A stretch of 44,598 nucleotides of DNA from an uncultured Lachnoanaerobaculum sp. (GCF_938015485.1 NZ_CALLVU010000053.1:1-44598); one strand, 5' to 3'. Counted from the stretch's first letter, positions 25,193 through 33,780 are shown. Notes: generated by a model not told the origin, from the letters alone. Program-made: numbers and translations.

Positions 25193-26310
25193 GAGCAATA
25201 GGAATAGTATTGGCGGGTGGAAACTCAAAGAGAATGAAAGAACTGTCCAACAAGAGGGCTATTGCTGCAATGCCTATCGCAGGAAGCTATAGAAGTATAG
25301 ATTTTGCACTCAGCAATATGTCAAATTCACATGTACAGAAAGTGGCTGTATTTACACAGTATAATTCAAGATCTCTAAACGAACATTTAAGTTCATCAAA
25401 GTGGTGGGATTTTGGAAGAAAACAAGGTGGATTGTTTGTTTTTACACCGACTATCACCGCTGAGAGTTCGGATTGGTATAGAGGTACTGCAGATGCGCTT
25501 TATCAAAATCTGATTTTTTTGAAAAGATCTCATGAGCCGTATGTTATTATATGTGCAGGTGACGGTGTATATAAACTTGACTATAATAAAGTATTGGAGT
25601 ATCATATAGAGAAGAAGGCAGATATTACTGTAGTATGCAAGAAAGCGAATGATACAGAAGATTTGACGAGATTCGGTATGGTTTCAATAAATGATGACGG
25701 AAGAATAGTCAGTTTTGAAGAAAAACCGATAGTTACAGATTCTGTAAATATATCTTGTGGTATTTACATTATCAGAAGGAGACAGCTTATTGAATTGATC
25801 GAGAGAAGTATAGCGGAGGACAGGTACGACTTCGTAAAAGATATCTTGATCAGATACAAGAATTTAAAAAGAATTTATGCATATAAGCTTAATACATATT
25901 GGAGCAATATAGCTTCGGTAGAATCGTATTATAAGACTAATATGGACTTTCTTAAGAAGGAGGTGAGGGATCATTTCTTTGTAGAATATCCCGGCATTTA
26001 TTCTAAGGTTGACGATTTGCCGCCGGCGAAGTATAATCCGGGGGCTAAGGTGTCAAATTCACTTATTGCAAGTGGCTGTATCATAAACGGTACAGTTGAA
26101 AACTCAGTTCTTTTTAATAAATCGTACATAGGAAACGGTTGTATAATTAGGAATTCTGTTATTTTGAATGATGTATACATCGGCGACAATACAGTTATTG
26201 AAAATTGTATCGTAGAGAGCCGTGATACAATACGTGCAAATTCGACTTATATTGGGACAGCAGAGCAGGTCAGAATAGTAATAGAAAAAAACGAAAGATA
26301 CACTCTTTAA
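25189..26310 (+). CDS. glgD: GlgC-like subunit GlgD
   Basis: A 373-residue GlgC paralogue found beside glgC in many Firmicutes. In those studied, GlgD raises the activity of GlgC but is itself poorly active. The N-terminal motif is altered (LAGGNSKRMKEL), the GDHIYK motif has become GDGVYK, and the FEEKP motif is kept. The beta-helical C-terminus is present (VSNSLIASGC, ENSVLFNKSY). spoVG starts only 24 bases after its stop with no terminator between, so the three genes probably share a transcript. Confidence 0.93.
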   Translation: MRAIGIVLAGGNSKRMKELSNKRAIAAMPIAGSYRSIDFALSNMSNSHVQKVAVFTQYNSRSLNEHLSSSKWWDFGRKQGGLFVFTPTITAESSDWYRGTADALYQNLIFLKRSHEPYVIICAGDGVYKLDYNKVLEYHIEKKADITVVCKKANDTEDLTRFGMVSINDDGRIVSFEEKPIVTDSVNISCGIYIIRRRQLIELIERSIAEDRYDFVKDILIRYKNLKRIYAYKLNTYWSNIASVESYYKTNMDFLKKEVRDHFFVEYPGIYSKVDDLPPAKYNPGAKVSNSLIASGCIINGTVENSVLFNKSYIGNGCIIRNSVILNDVYIGDNTVIENCIVESRDTIRANSTYIGTAEQVRIVIEKNERYTL

Positions 26311-26334
26311 GGAGACTAAGGGGGGATTCAAATA

Positions 26335-26616
26335 ATGCAGATTACTGATGTCAGAGTTAGAAGAATTGATAAAGAAGGTAAGATGAAGGCTGTTGTTTCT
26401 ATCACTTTGGATAATGAGTTTGTTATTCACGATATCAAGGTGATTGAAGGTGAAAAAGGGTTGTTTATTGCTATGCCAAGCAGAATGGCGGCAGACGGCG
26501 AGTACAGAGATATCGCACATCCTATAAATTCTCAGACAAGAGAACTTATTTCGGAGACAGTCATCGGAAAGTATGAAGCAATGTTGCTTGAAGGGGCAGC
26601 AGACGTAAATGTATAA
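26335..26616 (+). CDS. spoVG: SpoVG, RNA/DNA-binding regulator
   Basis: A 93-residue SpoVG protein, with MQITDVRVRR at the N-terminus and the conserved core FVIHDIKVIEGEKGLFIAMPSRM. The family binds RNA and DNA and modulates sporulation, virulence or envelope genes; it occurs in sporulating and non-sporulating species alike. Length and core are typical and there is no fusion. A strong AAGGGGGG site lies at 26318-26325. No separate promoter was recognised in the 24-base gap after glgD, so SpoVG level may follow glycogen gene expression. Confidence 0.95.
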   Translation: MQITDVRVRRIDKEGKMKAVVSITLDNEFVIHDIKVIEGEKGLFIAMPSRMAADGEYRDIAHPINSQTRELISETVIGKYEAMLLEGAADVNV

Positions 26617-26652
26617 TTTGTTGAGTGTGAAATTTATATAATGAAGTTTTTT

Positions 26653-26680
26653 GGGGGGCTGTGTAAACAGCCCCTGTTTG
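26653..26680 (+). terminator. terminator after spoVG
   Basis: Stem GGGGCTGT/ACAGCCCC (26655-26662 with 26667-26674) with a 4-base loop. The T-tract after it (TGTTTG) is weak. Confidence 0.65.
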
Positions 26681-26703
26681 CGTTCTATATAATTTTACTA
26701 AGC

Positions 26704-26732
26704 TTGATAGATTGAAGTTTTCCTGATATAAT
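26704..26732 (+). promoter_or_regulatory. gdpP-rplI-dnaB operon promoter
   Basis: TTGATA (26704-26709), a 17-bp spacer and a perfect TATAAT (26727-26732) with TGA before it. The roughly 75-base leader contains two small hairpins: CTTTC/GAAAG (26743-26757) and GTCTTA/TAAGAC (about 26769-26787). Confidence 0.75.
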
Positions 26733-26812
26733 CAGACTGAGCTTTCTTAATGAAAGTATAAGAGTTTTGTCTTAGACGAATTAAGACATTATTTTGATAC
26801 GATGGAGATGCT

Positions 26813-28807
26813 ATGAAAAATAAAAAAAATACAAAAGCACTATTAGTAAAGAATATAAGTTATTCGCTTATAGTCTTGGTATTTTTACTTGTAATATTAC
26901 TTGTTGCACCGGGTAAAGGCTGTGGTGCAATAATTTTTTTACTTGCACTGTTGGCAATAGTATACACAATCATATGGTATATCAGACTATCTAAGAATAT
27001 GTCAAACTATATGGTGGAGTATTCCATGGCAAGTGAAAATACGCAGAATATATTCTCACAGGATCTTGATATACCGTATGCTTTGATGGATAAAAAAGGT
27101 ATTATTGCGTGGAGGAACAGAGCTTTTAACGGGCTTGTACAAAAGGACAGGCTTTCAAAAAAGGATATTCATGCAATGTTTGAAAATATCACGCCATCGG
27201 ATATAGAAAATATTGTCGACAAGGCGGATTTTCACGGTGAATATCAAGGTAAGAAATACAGGATCAGAATAACAAGGTTATATATAGAGGAATCGTTTGT
27301 TTATACTGTCTGTCTCTTTGATGAGACCGACTTGGTTGCTCTTAGGATTCAAAAGGAAAATTCGAAATTTGTAGTCGGACTTATGTATATGGATAACTAC
27401 GATGAGGCCATGGAAAGCGTGGAAGAGGTAAGACACTCACTTTTGGAGGCTCTGATCGACAGGAAGATAAATCAGTATATAAACGGATTTAACGGTATTG
27501 TAAAGAAACTTGAAAAAGATAAATTTTTCTTCATTATAAAGAAGGAAAATCTGGACTCCGCAATAAGTGTCAGGTTTGACATCTTGGAGGATGTAAAGAC
27601 TGTAAATATCGGCAATGAAATGAGCATAACTTTGAGTATCGGTATAGGATACGGAAGTGAGAATCTTGCAAGAAACTATGAACTTGCAAGGATGGCTATG
27701 GATATGGCTCTTGGCAGGGGCGGAGATCAGGCTGTAGTAAAGACAGAGGATGATATAAGGTACTTTGGCGGCAAGGCTCAGACTGTGGAAAAGCAGACCA
27801 GAGTAAAAGCCAGAGTAAAGGCTCATGCATTCAGAGAGTTGCTTGAGAATAAGGATAAGGTCATTATAATGGGGCATAAGATGCTTGATATGGATGCGTT
27901 CGGCGCCGCAATAGGTATTTGGAGAATAGCTACACATCTCAATAAAAAGGCATATATACTTAGAAGTGATGTAAATCCGTCTGTAAGGCCGATGATAGAA
28001 AAGTTCAAGGCGCCTGAGTACCCTGAGGATTTATTTATGTCTGAAGAAAAGGCCTCGAACAGTCTCACAAACGACTCTTTGGTAGTTGTGGTGGATGTTA
28101 ACAGACCGAGTATTACAGAGGGACCTTCACTTTTGAAGAAGGCAAAGAATATAGTGGTACTTGACCATCACAGACAGAGTTCCGAAATTATCACAAACGC
28201 CACATTGTCATATGTGGAGACTTTTGCATCGTCAGCTTGTGAGATGGTGTCCGAGATAGTACAGTATATATCTGACGATATTAAGCTTAAGACTTTGGAA
28301 GCCGATGCGATGTATGCAGGTATTGTTATAGATACACAAAATTTTAATGTTCAAACAGGTGTAAGGACCTTTGAAGCCGCCGCATTTTTGAAGAGAAGCG
28401 GTGCGGATGTGACAAGAGTCAGAAAGATGTTCAGAGAAGATGCCACGGATTACCTTGCTAAGGCCGAAGCGATACATAATGCCGAGATATTTGAAAATTA
28501 TTATGCTATAAGCGAATGTGACTCCGCAAATACGGCATCACCTACTTTGGTATGTGCTCAAGCTGCAAATGACCTTTTGAATATAAAGGGAATAAAGGCA
28601 AGCTTTGTTTTGACATTATATAATGATGTAATATATATAAGTGCCAGATCCATGGACGAAGTAAATGTACAAACAATCATGGAGAAGCTTGGGGGCGGAG
28701 GACATCGCTCCGTTGCCGGAGCACAGATAAAAGAGGGAAGTATAGAAGATGCTAAGAACCTTGTAAAGAAGGTTTTAAAGGAATTGATTGAGAGAGGTGA
28801 AATATAA
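26813..28807 (+). CDS. gdpP: GdpP-type cyclic-di-AMP phosphodiesterase
   Basis: A 664-residue membrane protein hydrolysing c-di-AMP to pApA. Two TM helices (about 13-33 and 38-58) are followed by a PAS-like domain (80-150), a degenerate GGDEF domain (185-310) and a DHH-DHHA1 phosphodiesterase. Metal-binding residues are in place: H355, D359 and D361 in GHKMLDMDAFG, D428 in VVVDVN, and DHH at 451-453. GGGGHRSVAGAQ marks DHHA1. The D-x-H seen at residue 428 in Bacillus GdpP is D-V-N here. It overlaps rplI by one base, and the gdpP-rplI-dnaB order is well conserved in Firmicutes. Confidence 0.94.
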   Translation: MKNKKNTKALLVKNISYSLIVLVFLLVILLVAPGKGCGAIIFLLALLAIVYTIIWYIRLSKNMSNYMVEYSMASENTQNIFSQDLDIPYALMDKKGIIAWRNRAFNGLVQKDRLSKKDIHAMFENITPSDIENIVDKADFHGEYQGKKYRIRITRLYIEESFVYTVCLFDETDLVALRIQKENSKFVVGLMYMDNYDEAMESVEEVRHSLLEALIDRKINQYINGFNGIVKKLEKDKFFFIIKKENLDSAISVRFDILEDVKTVNIGNEMSITLSIGIGYGSENLARNYELARMAMDMALGRGGDQAVVKTEDDIRYFGGKAQTVEKQTRVKARVKAHAFRELLENKDKVIIMGHKMLDMDAFGAAIGIWRIATHLNKKAYILRSDVNPSVRPMIEKFKAPEYPEDLFMSEEKASNSLTNDSLVVVVDVNRPSITEGPSLLKKAKNIVVLDHHRQSSEIITNATLSYVETFASSACEMVSEIVQYISDDIKLKTLEADAMYAGIVIDTQNFNVQTGVRTFEAAAFLKRSGADVTRVRKMFREDATDYLAKAEAIHNAEIFENYYAISECDSANTASPTLVCAQAANDLLNIKGIKASFVLTLYNDVIYISARSMDEVNVQTIMEKLGGGGHRSVAGAQIKEGSIEDAKNLVKKVLKELIERGEI

Positions 28808-29253
28808 TGAAGGTTGTTTTATTGGAAGATGTAAAATCTTTAGGAAAAAAGGGAGAAATAGTAGAAGTAAGCGAGGGCTATGCAAGAAACTTTATTATAC
28901 CTAAGAAAAAAGGTGTGGAAGCCAATAATGTGAACTTAAATACATTGAAGTTACAAAAGGCAAACGAGGAAAAGATAGCAAAAGAAAAGCTTGAGGCTGC
29001 AAAGGAACTTGCTGCAAAGCTTAATGAAGCAAGCATATCTTTGACAATAAAGGGCGGAAAGGACGGAAGAGCTTTCGGTTCGGTGTCTTCAAAGGAGATT
29101 GAAGAGGCTATAAAGGAGCAGCTCGGTCTTGAAATAGATAAGAAGAAGCTTGTTATAGGTGAACCTATAAAGACTTTCGGAAATCACGAGGTAAAGGTAA
29201 AGCTGCACAAGGATGTTACAGCTAACTTAAATGTAAAAGTTGGAGAAGAATAA
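28807..29253 (+). CDS. rplI: 50S ribosomal protein L9
   Basis: A 148-residue ribosomal protein with the N-terminal MKVVLLEDVKSLGKKGEIVEV and GYARNF(I)IP motifs that bind 23S rRNA. A long connecting helix (about 40-75) and a C-terminal domain (GGKDGRAFGSVSSKEI) follow. Full family length. Its start overlaps the gdpP stop and its stop overlaps the dnaB start (TAATG in both cases), so all three are translationally coupled. Confidence 0.97.
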   Translation: MKVVLLEDVKSLGKKGEIVEVSEGYARNFIIPKKKGVEANNVNLNTLKLQKANEEKIAKEKLEAAKELAAKLNEASISLTIKGGKDGRAFGSVSSKEIEEAIKEQLGLEIDKKKLVIGEPIKTFGNHEVKVKLHKDVTANLNVKVGEE

Positions 29254-30584
29254 TGGAAGAAGTTCCGGTTAACAGGGTGATGCCCAACAGTATGGATGCC
29301 GAGAAAGCTGTTCTCGGCTCTATGCTGCTTGATAAAGAAGCTACGGCAACCGCTATAGAGATACTTGAGGGAAAGGATTTTTACAGTAAGGCATACGGTC
29401 TGGTGTTTGAATGTATGGTGGAACTTTTTAATGAGGGAAAGCCGATAGACCTGGTACTTATTCAAAACAAATTGCTTGAAAAGCAGGTACCTCCGGATAT
29501 AACGAGCCTTGATTTTTTCAGAGGAATAATGGATTCCGTGCCTACCTCGGCAAATATAAGGAATTATTCCAAGATAGTGAAGGACAAGTCGAATCTGAGG
29601 AAGCTTATAAGGGTGTCACAGGATATAGTAAATGACTGCTATATGGGTGAGAAGAGTGTAGATGAGCTGTTTGCAAAGACTGAAAATGAAATCTTTAAGC
29701 TTTTGGAGAGCAAAGAGACTAAGGATATAGTGCCTATAGATGAAGTTGTGCTGAATGTGCTGGATAAGATTGAAGCCGCATCCAAAAACAGTGAGACTGT
29801 TACCGGTATTCCTACAGGTTTCATTGATTTGGATTATAAGACCAGCGGTTTGCAACCTTCAGACCTTGTTTTGGTTGCTGCCAGACCTTCTATGGGAAAG
29901 ACCGCATTTGTGCTGAATATAGTACAGAATATCACTATGAAAAAGAAAATATCCTGCATGGTATTTTCACTTGAGATGAGTGCCGAGCAGCTTGTCAACA
30001 GACTTTTAAGTATGGAGAGTAATGTGGACTCGCAAAAACTTCGTACAGGTAATCTTAATGACAATGACTGGAACAGCCTTATAGCCGGTGCTGTAAGTGT
30101 AGGTTCTTCCACGCTTGCTATTGATGACACTCCGGGTATTTCTATAAATGAACTCAGGTCAAAATGCAGGAAGATGAAGCTTGAAAAGGGGCTTGATATT
30201 ATAATCATTGATTACTTGCAGCTGATGAGCGGAAGCGGAAAATCAAATGTAAGCAGACAACAGGAAATTTCTGATATTTCAAGAAGTCTTAAAGCGTTGG
30301 CAAGAGAGATGAAAGCTCCCGTGATTGCGTTGTCACAGCTTTCAAGAGCCTGTGAGACAAGGCTCGATCACAGACCTATGCTTTCAGACCTTAGAGAGTC
30401 GGGAGCTATAGAGCAGGATGCCGATGTTGTTATGTTTCTATACAGAGATGACTACTACAATAAAGACACCGAACATCCCAATGAGGCTGAAGTAATTATT
30501 GCAAAGCAAAGAAACGGTGCAATAGGTACTATAAATCTTGTATGGAAGCCGGATATAACAAAGTTTGTAAATATGGCGAGATAA
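29253..30584 (+). CDS. dnaB: replicative DNA helicase DnaB
   Basis: A 443-residue hexameric helicase that unwinds DNA at the fork. The N-terminal DnaB domain (MPNSMDAEKAVLGSMLLDKEA) interacts with primase. The RecA-like C-terminal domain carries Walker A ARPSMGKTA, the DYLQLMSG Walker B region, ALSQLSRACETR, and the SDLRESGAIEQDADVV signature. No intein interrupts it. It ends the gdpP operon at the terminator at 30576. Confidence 0.97.
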   Translation: MEEVPVNRVMPNSMDAEKAVLGSMLLDKEATATAIEILEGKDFYSKAYGLVFECMVELFNEGKPIDLVLIQNKLLEKQVPPDITSLDFFRGIMDSVPTSANIRNYSKIVKDKSNLRKLIRVSQDIVNDCYMGEKSVDELFAKTENEIFKLLESKETKDIVPIDEVVLNVLDKIEAASKNSETVTGIPTGFIDLDYKTSGLQPSDLVLVAARPSMGKTAFVLNIVQNITMKKKISCMVFSLEMSAEQLVNRLLSMESNVDSQKLRTGNLNDNDWNSLIAGAVSVGSSTLAIDDTPGISINELRSKCRKMKLEKGLDIIIIDYLQLMSGSGKSNVSRQQEISDISRSLKALAREMKAPVIALSQLSRACETRLDHRPMLSDLRESGAIEQDADVVMFLYRDDYYNKDTEHPNEAEVIIAKQRNGAIGTINLVWKPDITKFVNMAR

Positions 30585-30601
30585 AATGTCTCGCTTTTTT
30601 T
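30576..30601 (+). terminator. dnaB terminator
   Basis: Stem GCGAGA/TCTCGC (30576-30581 with 30589-30594), a 7-base loop and a T run. The stem begins inside the last codons of dnaB. Confidence 0.88.
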
Positions 30602-30623
30602 GTACTCTAAAATATTTTCACAA

Positions 30624-30651
30624 TAAAAAAGGACCTGCAAAGCAGGTCCTT
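30624..30651 (-). terminator. ferredoxin gene terminator
   Basis: Stem GGACCTGC/GCAGGTCC (30631-30638 with 30642-30649) extended by AA/TT, followed on the minus strand by six T. Confidence 0.88.
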
Positions 30652-30682
30652 GATAAGCAATTATTACCTGAGCAAGTAATAA

Positions 30683-30850
30683 TTAAGCTATAATAGCCTC
30701 TGTTGGGCAAACTGAAGCACAAGTTCCGCAGTCGATGCAAGCATCAGCATCTATGTTGTACTGTGTATCTCCCTGTGAGATAGCTCCTACAGGACACTCG
30801 CCCTCACAAGTTCCGCAACTAACGCACTTATCTGTAATTGTATATGCCAT
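30683..30850 (-). CDS. 2[4Fe-4S] ferredoxin
   Basis: A 55-residue clostridial-type ferredoxin carrying low-potential electrons in the cytoplasm. Two CxxCxxCxxxCP clusters are visible, CVSCGTCEGECP (9-20) and CIDCGTCASVCP (38-49), related by the internal two-fold repeat of the family. AGGAGGAAA precedes the ATG on the minus strand. It is monocistronic, with its own promoter and terminator. It could serve the NfnA/GltA pair at the right end of the window, though that is only inference. Confidence 0.96.
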   Translation of the reverse strand: MAYTITDKCVSCGTCEGECPVGAISQGDTQYNIDADACIDCGTCASVCPTEAIIA

Positions 30851-30893
30851 TGAATTTTCCTCCTAAATTTATGTGTTTCTCTTACTTGATGCC

Positions 30894-30922
30894 ATTCTAA
30901 TATATATCTAAGAAAATGGCAA
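30894..30922 (-). promoter_or_regulatory. ferredoxin promoter
   Basis: On the minus strand: TTGCCA (30922-30917), a 17-bp spacer, TAGAAT (30899-30894), about 44 bases before the start codon. Confidence 0.65.
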
Positions 30923-30953
30923 GAGGTATTTTTGATGTATTGAATAAAATACA

Positions 30954-30975
30954 AGTTAGTAAGGTACTACTAACT
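30954..30975. promoter_or_regulatory. candidate operator between the ferredoxin and SEC-C genes
   Basis: A perfect 8-bp dyad AGTTAGTA/TACTAACT flanks the 6-base centre AGGTAC. The 22-base site lies roughly 70 bases upstream of both divergent promoters. Its geometry suits a dimeric regulator such as a MarR or TetR protein; the regulator is unknown. Confidence 0.45.
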
Positions 30976-31026
30976 ATACAAATTATACAATGATAATATG
31001 ATTGCTTTCAACCAAAATCCGTTAGC

Positions 31027-31055
31027 TTGCTTTTAAGAGGTTTTTAGTATATAAT
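31027..31055 (+). promoter_or_regulatory. SEC-C operon promoter
   Basis: TTGCTT (31027-31032), a 17-bp spacer and TATAAT (31050-31055), 36 bases before ATG 31091. Confidence 0.65.
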
Positions 31056-31090
31056 AACTAATCAAGTTTAAGAAAAAAGGGGAAATAACA

Positions 31091-31594
31091 ATGACCTTAT
31101 TGGAAAATTGGAGAAATAAAGCTTACGGAGATGCAACAGATAATAAGCAAAAAGAAGAGATTTGGAAGAATTACTTCTTGGTTGAAAAGGGAATATATGA
31201 AAAGATTCTTAGTAATCCTAAGGATGTTATCACTTGCACCGTAGCTGAGTTGGCGGCAAAATTTGACACAGATATAGAGACTATCACAGGTTTCTTAGAC
31301 GGAATAAACGATTCACTAAGTAAGCCTAATCCTATTGAAGAGATGAAAGAGGATACTACAATCAGTCTTGATATCGACCTTGAAAAGCTCTACTACAATA
31401 TGGTGGAAGCTAAGGCGGATTGGCTTTATAACTTACCGCAGTGGGACAGCCTTTTGAGTGAAGAAAAGAGAAAAGAACTTTATAAGACTCAAAAGAAGAG
31501 CGGAACTGTAGTAAAAGAAAAGAAAGTCGGCAGAAACGATCCTTGTCCTTGCGGAAGCGGCAAGAAGTACAAGTTCTGCTGCGGCAAAAACTAA
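31091..31594 (+). CDS. SEC-C metal-binding motif protein
   Basis: A 167-residue cytoplasmic protein. The last 20 or so residues form a SEC-C zinc motif (GRNDPCPCGSGKKYKFCCG), the same as at the C-terminus of SecA. The rest (residues 1-140) is helical and acidic, with no domain I recognise. SEC-C proteins outside SecA are linked to zinc-dependent contacts with SecB, ribosomes or other partners. No SecA domain is present, so this is a stand-alone protein of unknown role. AAAAGGGGAAA precedes the ATG. Confidence 0.85.
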   Translation: MTLLENWRNKAYGDATDNKQKEEIWKNYFLVEKGIYEKILSNPKDVITCTVAELAAKFDTDIETITGFLDGINDSLSKPNPIEEMKEDTTISLDIDLEKLYYNMVEAKADWLYNLPQWDSLLSEEKRKELYKTQKKSGTVVKEKKVGRNDPCPCGSGKKYKFCCGKN

Positions 31595-31605
31595 ATAGAG
31601 GTAGC

Positions 31606-31641
31606 ATTTTAGGTGGCGGTTTGACTGTCACCTAAAATTTT
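31606..31641 (+). terminator. hairpin after the SEC-C gene
   Basis: A 10-bp stem ATTTTAGGTG/CACCTAAAAT (31606-31615 with 31629-31638). The following T-tract is short, so termination may be partial and the downstream methyltransferase may be reached by readthrough. Confidence 0.6.
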
Positions 31642-31652
31642 AAGGATAAATA

Positions 31653-32405
31653 ATGGAACAGTATACAAACTTTGCAAAAGTATATGACTTATTCATGGAT
31701 AATGTACCCTACGAAAAATGGGTAAAGCAGATAAAAGATATATTACAGGCTGAAAATATATATGACGGACTTATATGTGATCTGGGCTGCGGAACAGGTA
31801 CTATAACAGAGAGTCTTGCAAACAGCGGCTATGATATGATCGGTATAGACAATTCATATGATATGCTGGATGTTGCAATGGAGAAAAAGATCGAATCGGG
31901 GAATGATATATTGTATTTATGTCAGGATATGAGAGAATTTGAACTTTACGGTACGGTAAGGGCTGTAGTCTCAAGATGTGACAGCTTAAACTATATACAA
32001 AGCCTGAAGGATTTGAAAAAAGTGTTTGCACTTGTGAACAATTATCTTGATCCGAACGGTCTGTTTATCTTTGATATGAATACTGTATATAAGTATCAAA
32101 ATATATTAAGCGAAAATACTTTTGCGGAAGTAAGAGATATGGCGGGCTTTATATGGGAAAATTCATATGACAGTGAAAAAAGGATAAATGAATATGATTT
32201 AAACCTGTTTATAAAGCTTGAAGGAGACACATATCAAAGGTTTGAAGAGAGACATGTACAAAAAGCATTCACATTTGAAGAGATAGTATCCGCCATAGAA
32301 TCAAGCAAGATGGTGCTTGAGAGCTATGTGGATGCCGATAATCTAAAAAACGTGAGTGAGAGTACGGAGAGGATACTTTTTGTAGTTAGAGAGAAGGGTA
32401 AATAA
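31653..32405 (+). CDS. class I SAM-dependent methyltransferase
   Basis: A 250-residue cytosolic methyltransferase. SAM-binding motif I is CDLGCGTGTITESLA near residue 40, with the ribose-binding acid in GIDNSYDML about 20 residues on and VVSRCDSLNYI as the post-II region. The overall plan (YDLFMDNVPYEKW at the start) fits a conserved Firmicutes group with small-molecule or unknown substrates. It ends directly against hslO (TAA then ATG without a gap), so the two are translationally linked. Confidence 0.88.
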   Translation: MEQYTNFAKVYDLFMDNVPYEKWVKQIKDILQAENIYDGLICDLGCGTGTITESLANSGYDMIGIDNSYDMLDVAMEKKIESGNDILYLCQDMREFELYGTVRAVVSRCDSLNYIQSLKDLKKVFALVNNYLDPNGLFIFDMNTVYKYQNILSENTFAEVRDMAGFIWENSYDSEKRINEYDLNLFIKLEGDTYQRFEERHVQKAFTFEEIVSAIESSKMVLESYVDADNLKNVSESTERILFVVREKGK

Positions 32406-33290
32406 ATGAAAGATTATATGGTGAAAGCCACTGCAGCAAACGGCTATATAAGAGCATTTGCCGCTACCACAAAGGATTTGGTTGAAGAGGCAAAAAATGA
32501 CCACAACACATCACCGGTAGCCACTGCGGCACTTGGAAGAATGCTTACAGCCGCCGCAATGATGGGAAGTATGATGAAGGGAGAAAAGGACCTTCTTACA
32601 TTAAAGATAGAAGGCGATGGTCCGCTTGGAGGTGTGATTGCCACCGCGAACAATCACGGAGAAGTGAAGGGATATCCTTTCAATCCTACAGTGCTTATAC
32701 CTGCAAATGCCAATGGAAAGCTTGATGTGGCCGAGGCTATCGGTGTCGGACTTATGAGCGTAATAATGGATACAGGCATGAAGGAGCCTTATGTAGGTCA
32801 GGTGGCGCTGCTTTCGGGTGAGATAGCTGAGGATTTGACATACTACTACGCTACAAGTGAGCAGACTCCGTCAAGCGTAGGTCTTGGAGTGCTGTTAAAT
32901 AAGGACAACACTATAAAGGCTTCAGGCGGATTTATAATACAGCTTATGCCGGGATGTCCTGACGAGGTAATAGATAAATTGGAAGAAAAGATAAACGGCT
33001 TAAGTCCGGTTACAACAATGCTGAGCGAGGGAATGTCGCCAAATGATATATTAAAGCATATCTTGGGTGATATGGACATTGAGTTTACTGAAAGTCTGGA
33101 CCTTTCATTTAAGTGTAACTGTAATAAAGACAGAATAGAAAAGGCTCTTATAAGTGTGGGAGAGAAGGAGCTTAAAGAAATGATAGACGAGGGTAAACCT
33201 ATAGAGGTGAAGTGTCATTTCTGTAATAAAGCATATGAGTTTAAGGTAAATGAGCTTGAGGATATGTTAGAGAAAGCTACATCAAAGTAG
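32406..33290 (+). CDS. hslO: Hsp33 redox-regulated chaperone
   Basis: A 294-residue cytosolic holdase activated by oxidation. The N-terminal fold (ATAANGYIRAFAATT, TAALGRMLTAAAMMG) is followed by the C-terminal zinc switch CNC (about 238-240) and CHFC (about 269-272). All four cysteines are present, so redox activation should be intact. The start abuts the methyltransferase stop. Confidence 0.95.
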   Translation: MKDYMVKATAANGYIRAFAATTKDLVEEAKNDHNTSPVATAALGRMLTAAAMMGSMMKGEKDLLTLKIEGDGPLGGVIATANNHGEVKGYPFNPTVLIPANANGKLDVAEAIGVGLMSVIMDTGMKEPYVGQVALLSGEIAEDLTYYYATSEQTPSSVGLGVLLNKDNTIKASGGFIIQLMPGCPDEVIDKLEEKINGLSPVTTMLSEGMSPNDILKHILGDMDIEFTESLDLSFKCNCNKDRIEKALISVGEKELKEMIDEGKPIEVKCHFCNKAYEFKVNELEDMLEKATSK

Positions 33291-33313
33291 TTAAAATGTA
33301 GTTGTAGAAATAA

Positions 33314-33338
33314 AAAAGAGCTCTGTAAAGAGCTCTTT
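33314..33338. terminator. bidirectional terminator between hslO and the cold-shock gene
   Basis: AGAGCTCT (33317-33324) pairs with AGAGCTCT (33329-33336), flanked by A and T runs on both sides, between convergent genes. Confidence 0.85.
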
Positions 33339-33350
33339 AAACATATATGA

Positions 33351-33554
33351 TTACCTAACGACTGTAACATTTACAGCCTGCGGACCCTTGGCACCCTCTG
33401 TCAAATCATACTCGACTGAGTTGCCTTCATTAAGAGTCTTAAATCCGTCCATGTTTAAATCAGAAAAATGTACGAATACATCATTTCCGCCTTCATCTGA
33501 GATGAAACCGTAACCTTTCTGGTTATTAAACCACTTAACTGTACCTCTGTTCAT
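33351..33554 (-). CDS. CspA-family cold-shock protein
   Basis: A 67-residue single cold-shock domain that binds single-stranded RNA/DNA and melts mRNA structure. RNP1 is KGYGFI and RNP2 is VFVHF. The length and GTVKWFN start are typical. GGAGGC precedes the ATG on the minus strand. The promoter at 33752-33724 implies an unusually long untranslated leader of about 160 bases, a hallmark of cold-inducible csp mRNAs. Confidence 0.96.
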   Translation of the reverse strand: MNRGTVKWFNNQKGYGFISDEGGNDVFVHFSDLNMDGFKTLNEGNSVEYDLTEGAKGPQAVNVTVVR

Positions 33555-33717
33555 AATAATGCCTCCAAATAAATAAGTGTAACTACAGAAAAAAGTTAAA
33601 TAGCTTGCAAGATTACAGGCTCAATAATCCGCATCGGGGATAATTATAAGTCGTTCTTTGTTTTGATGAAAGTAAAACTTTCTATCATCAAGCATTCTGG
33701 TGGTAATTTTTATCTGC
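33555..33717 (-). promoter_or_regulatory. long 5' leader of the cold-shock gene
   Basis: About 160 bases lie between the expected transcription start and the ATG, with no open frame. It contains a hairpin, TTGATGA (33663-33669) with TCATCAA (33685-33691), extended by an interrupted AAG/CTT stem. Leaders like this act as thermosensors or stability elements for csp mRNAs in other bacteria; that role is inferred here. Confidence 0.5.
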
Positions 33718-33723
33718 AATATT

Positions 33724-33752
33724 ATGTTACCATAGAATGTATGGATTGTCAA
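33724..33752 (-). promoter_or_regulatory. cold-shock gene promoter
   Basis: On the minus strand: consensus TTGACA (33752-33747), a 17-bp spacer, TAACAT (33729-33724). Confidence 0.65.
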
Positions 33753-33780
33753 ATATTTTAATTAGAGGAGATAGATATTT

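Noticed and set aside
27437..27937. 166-codon minus-strand frame opposite gdpP
   Set aside because: It is a shadow of the conserved GdpP coding sequence, with no ribosome site or domain.
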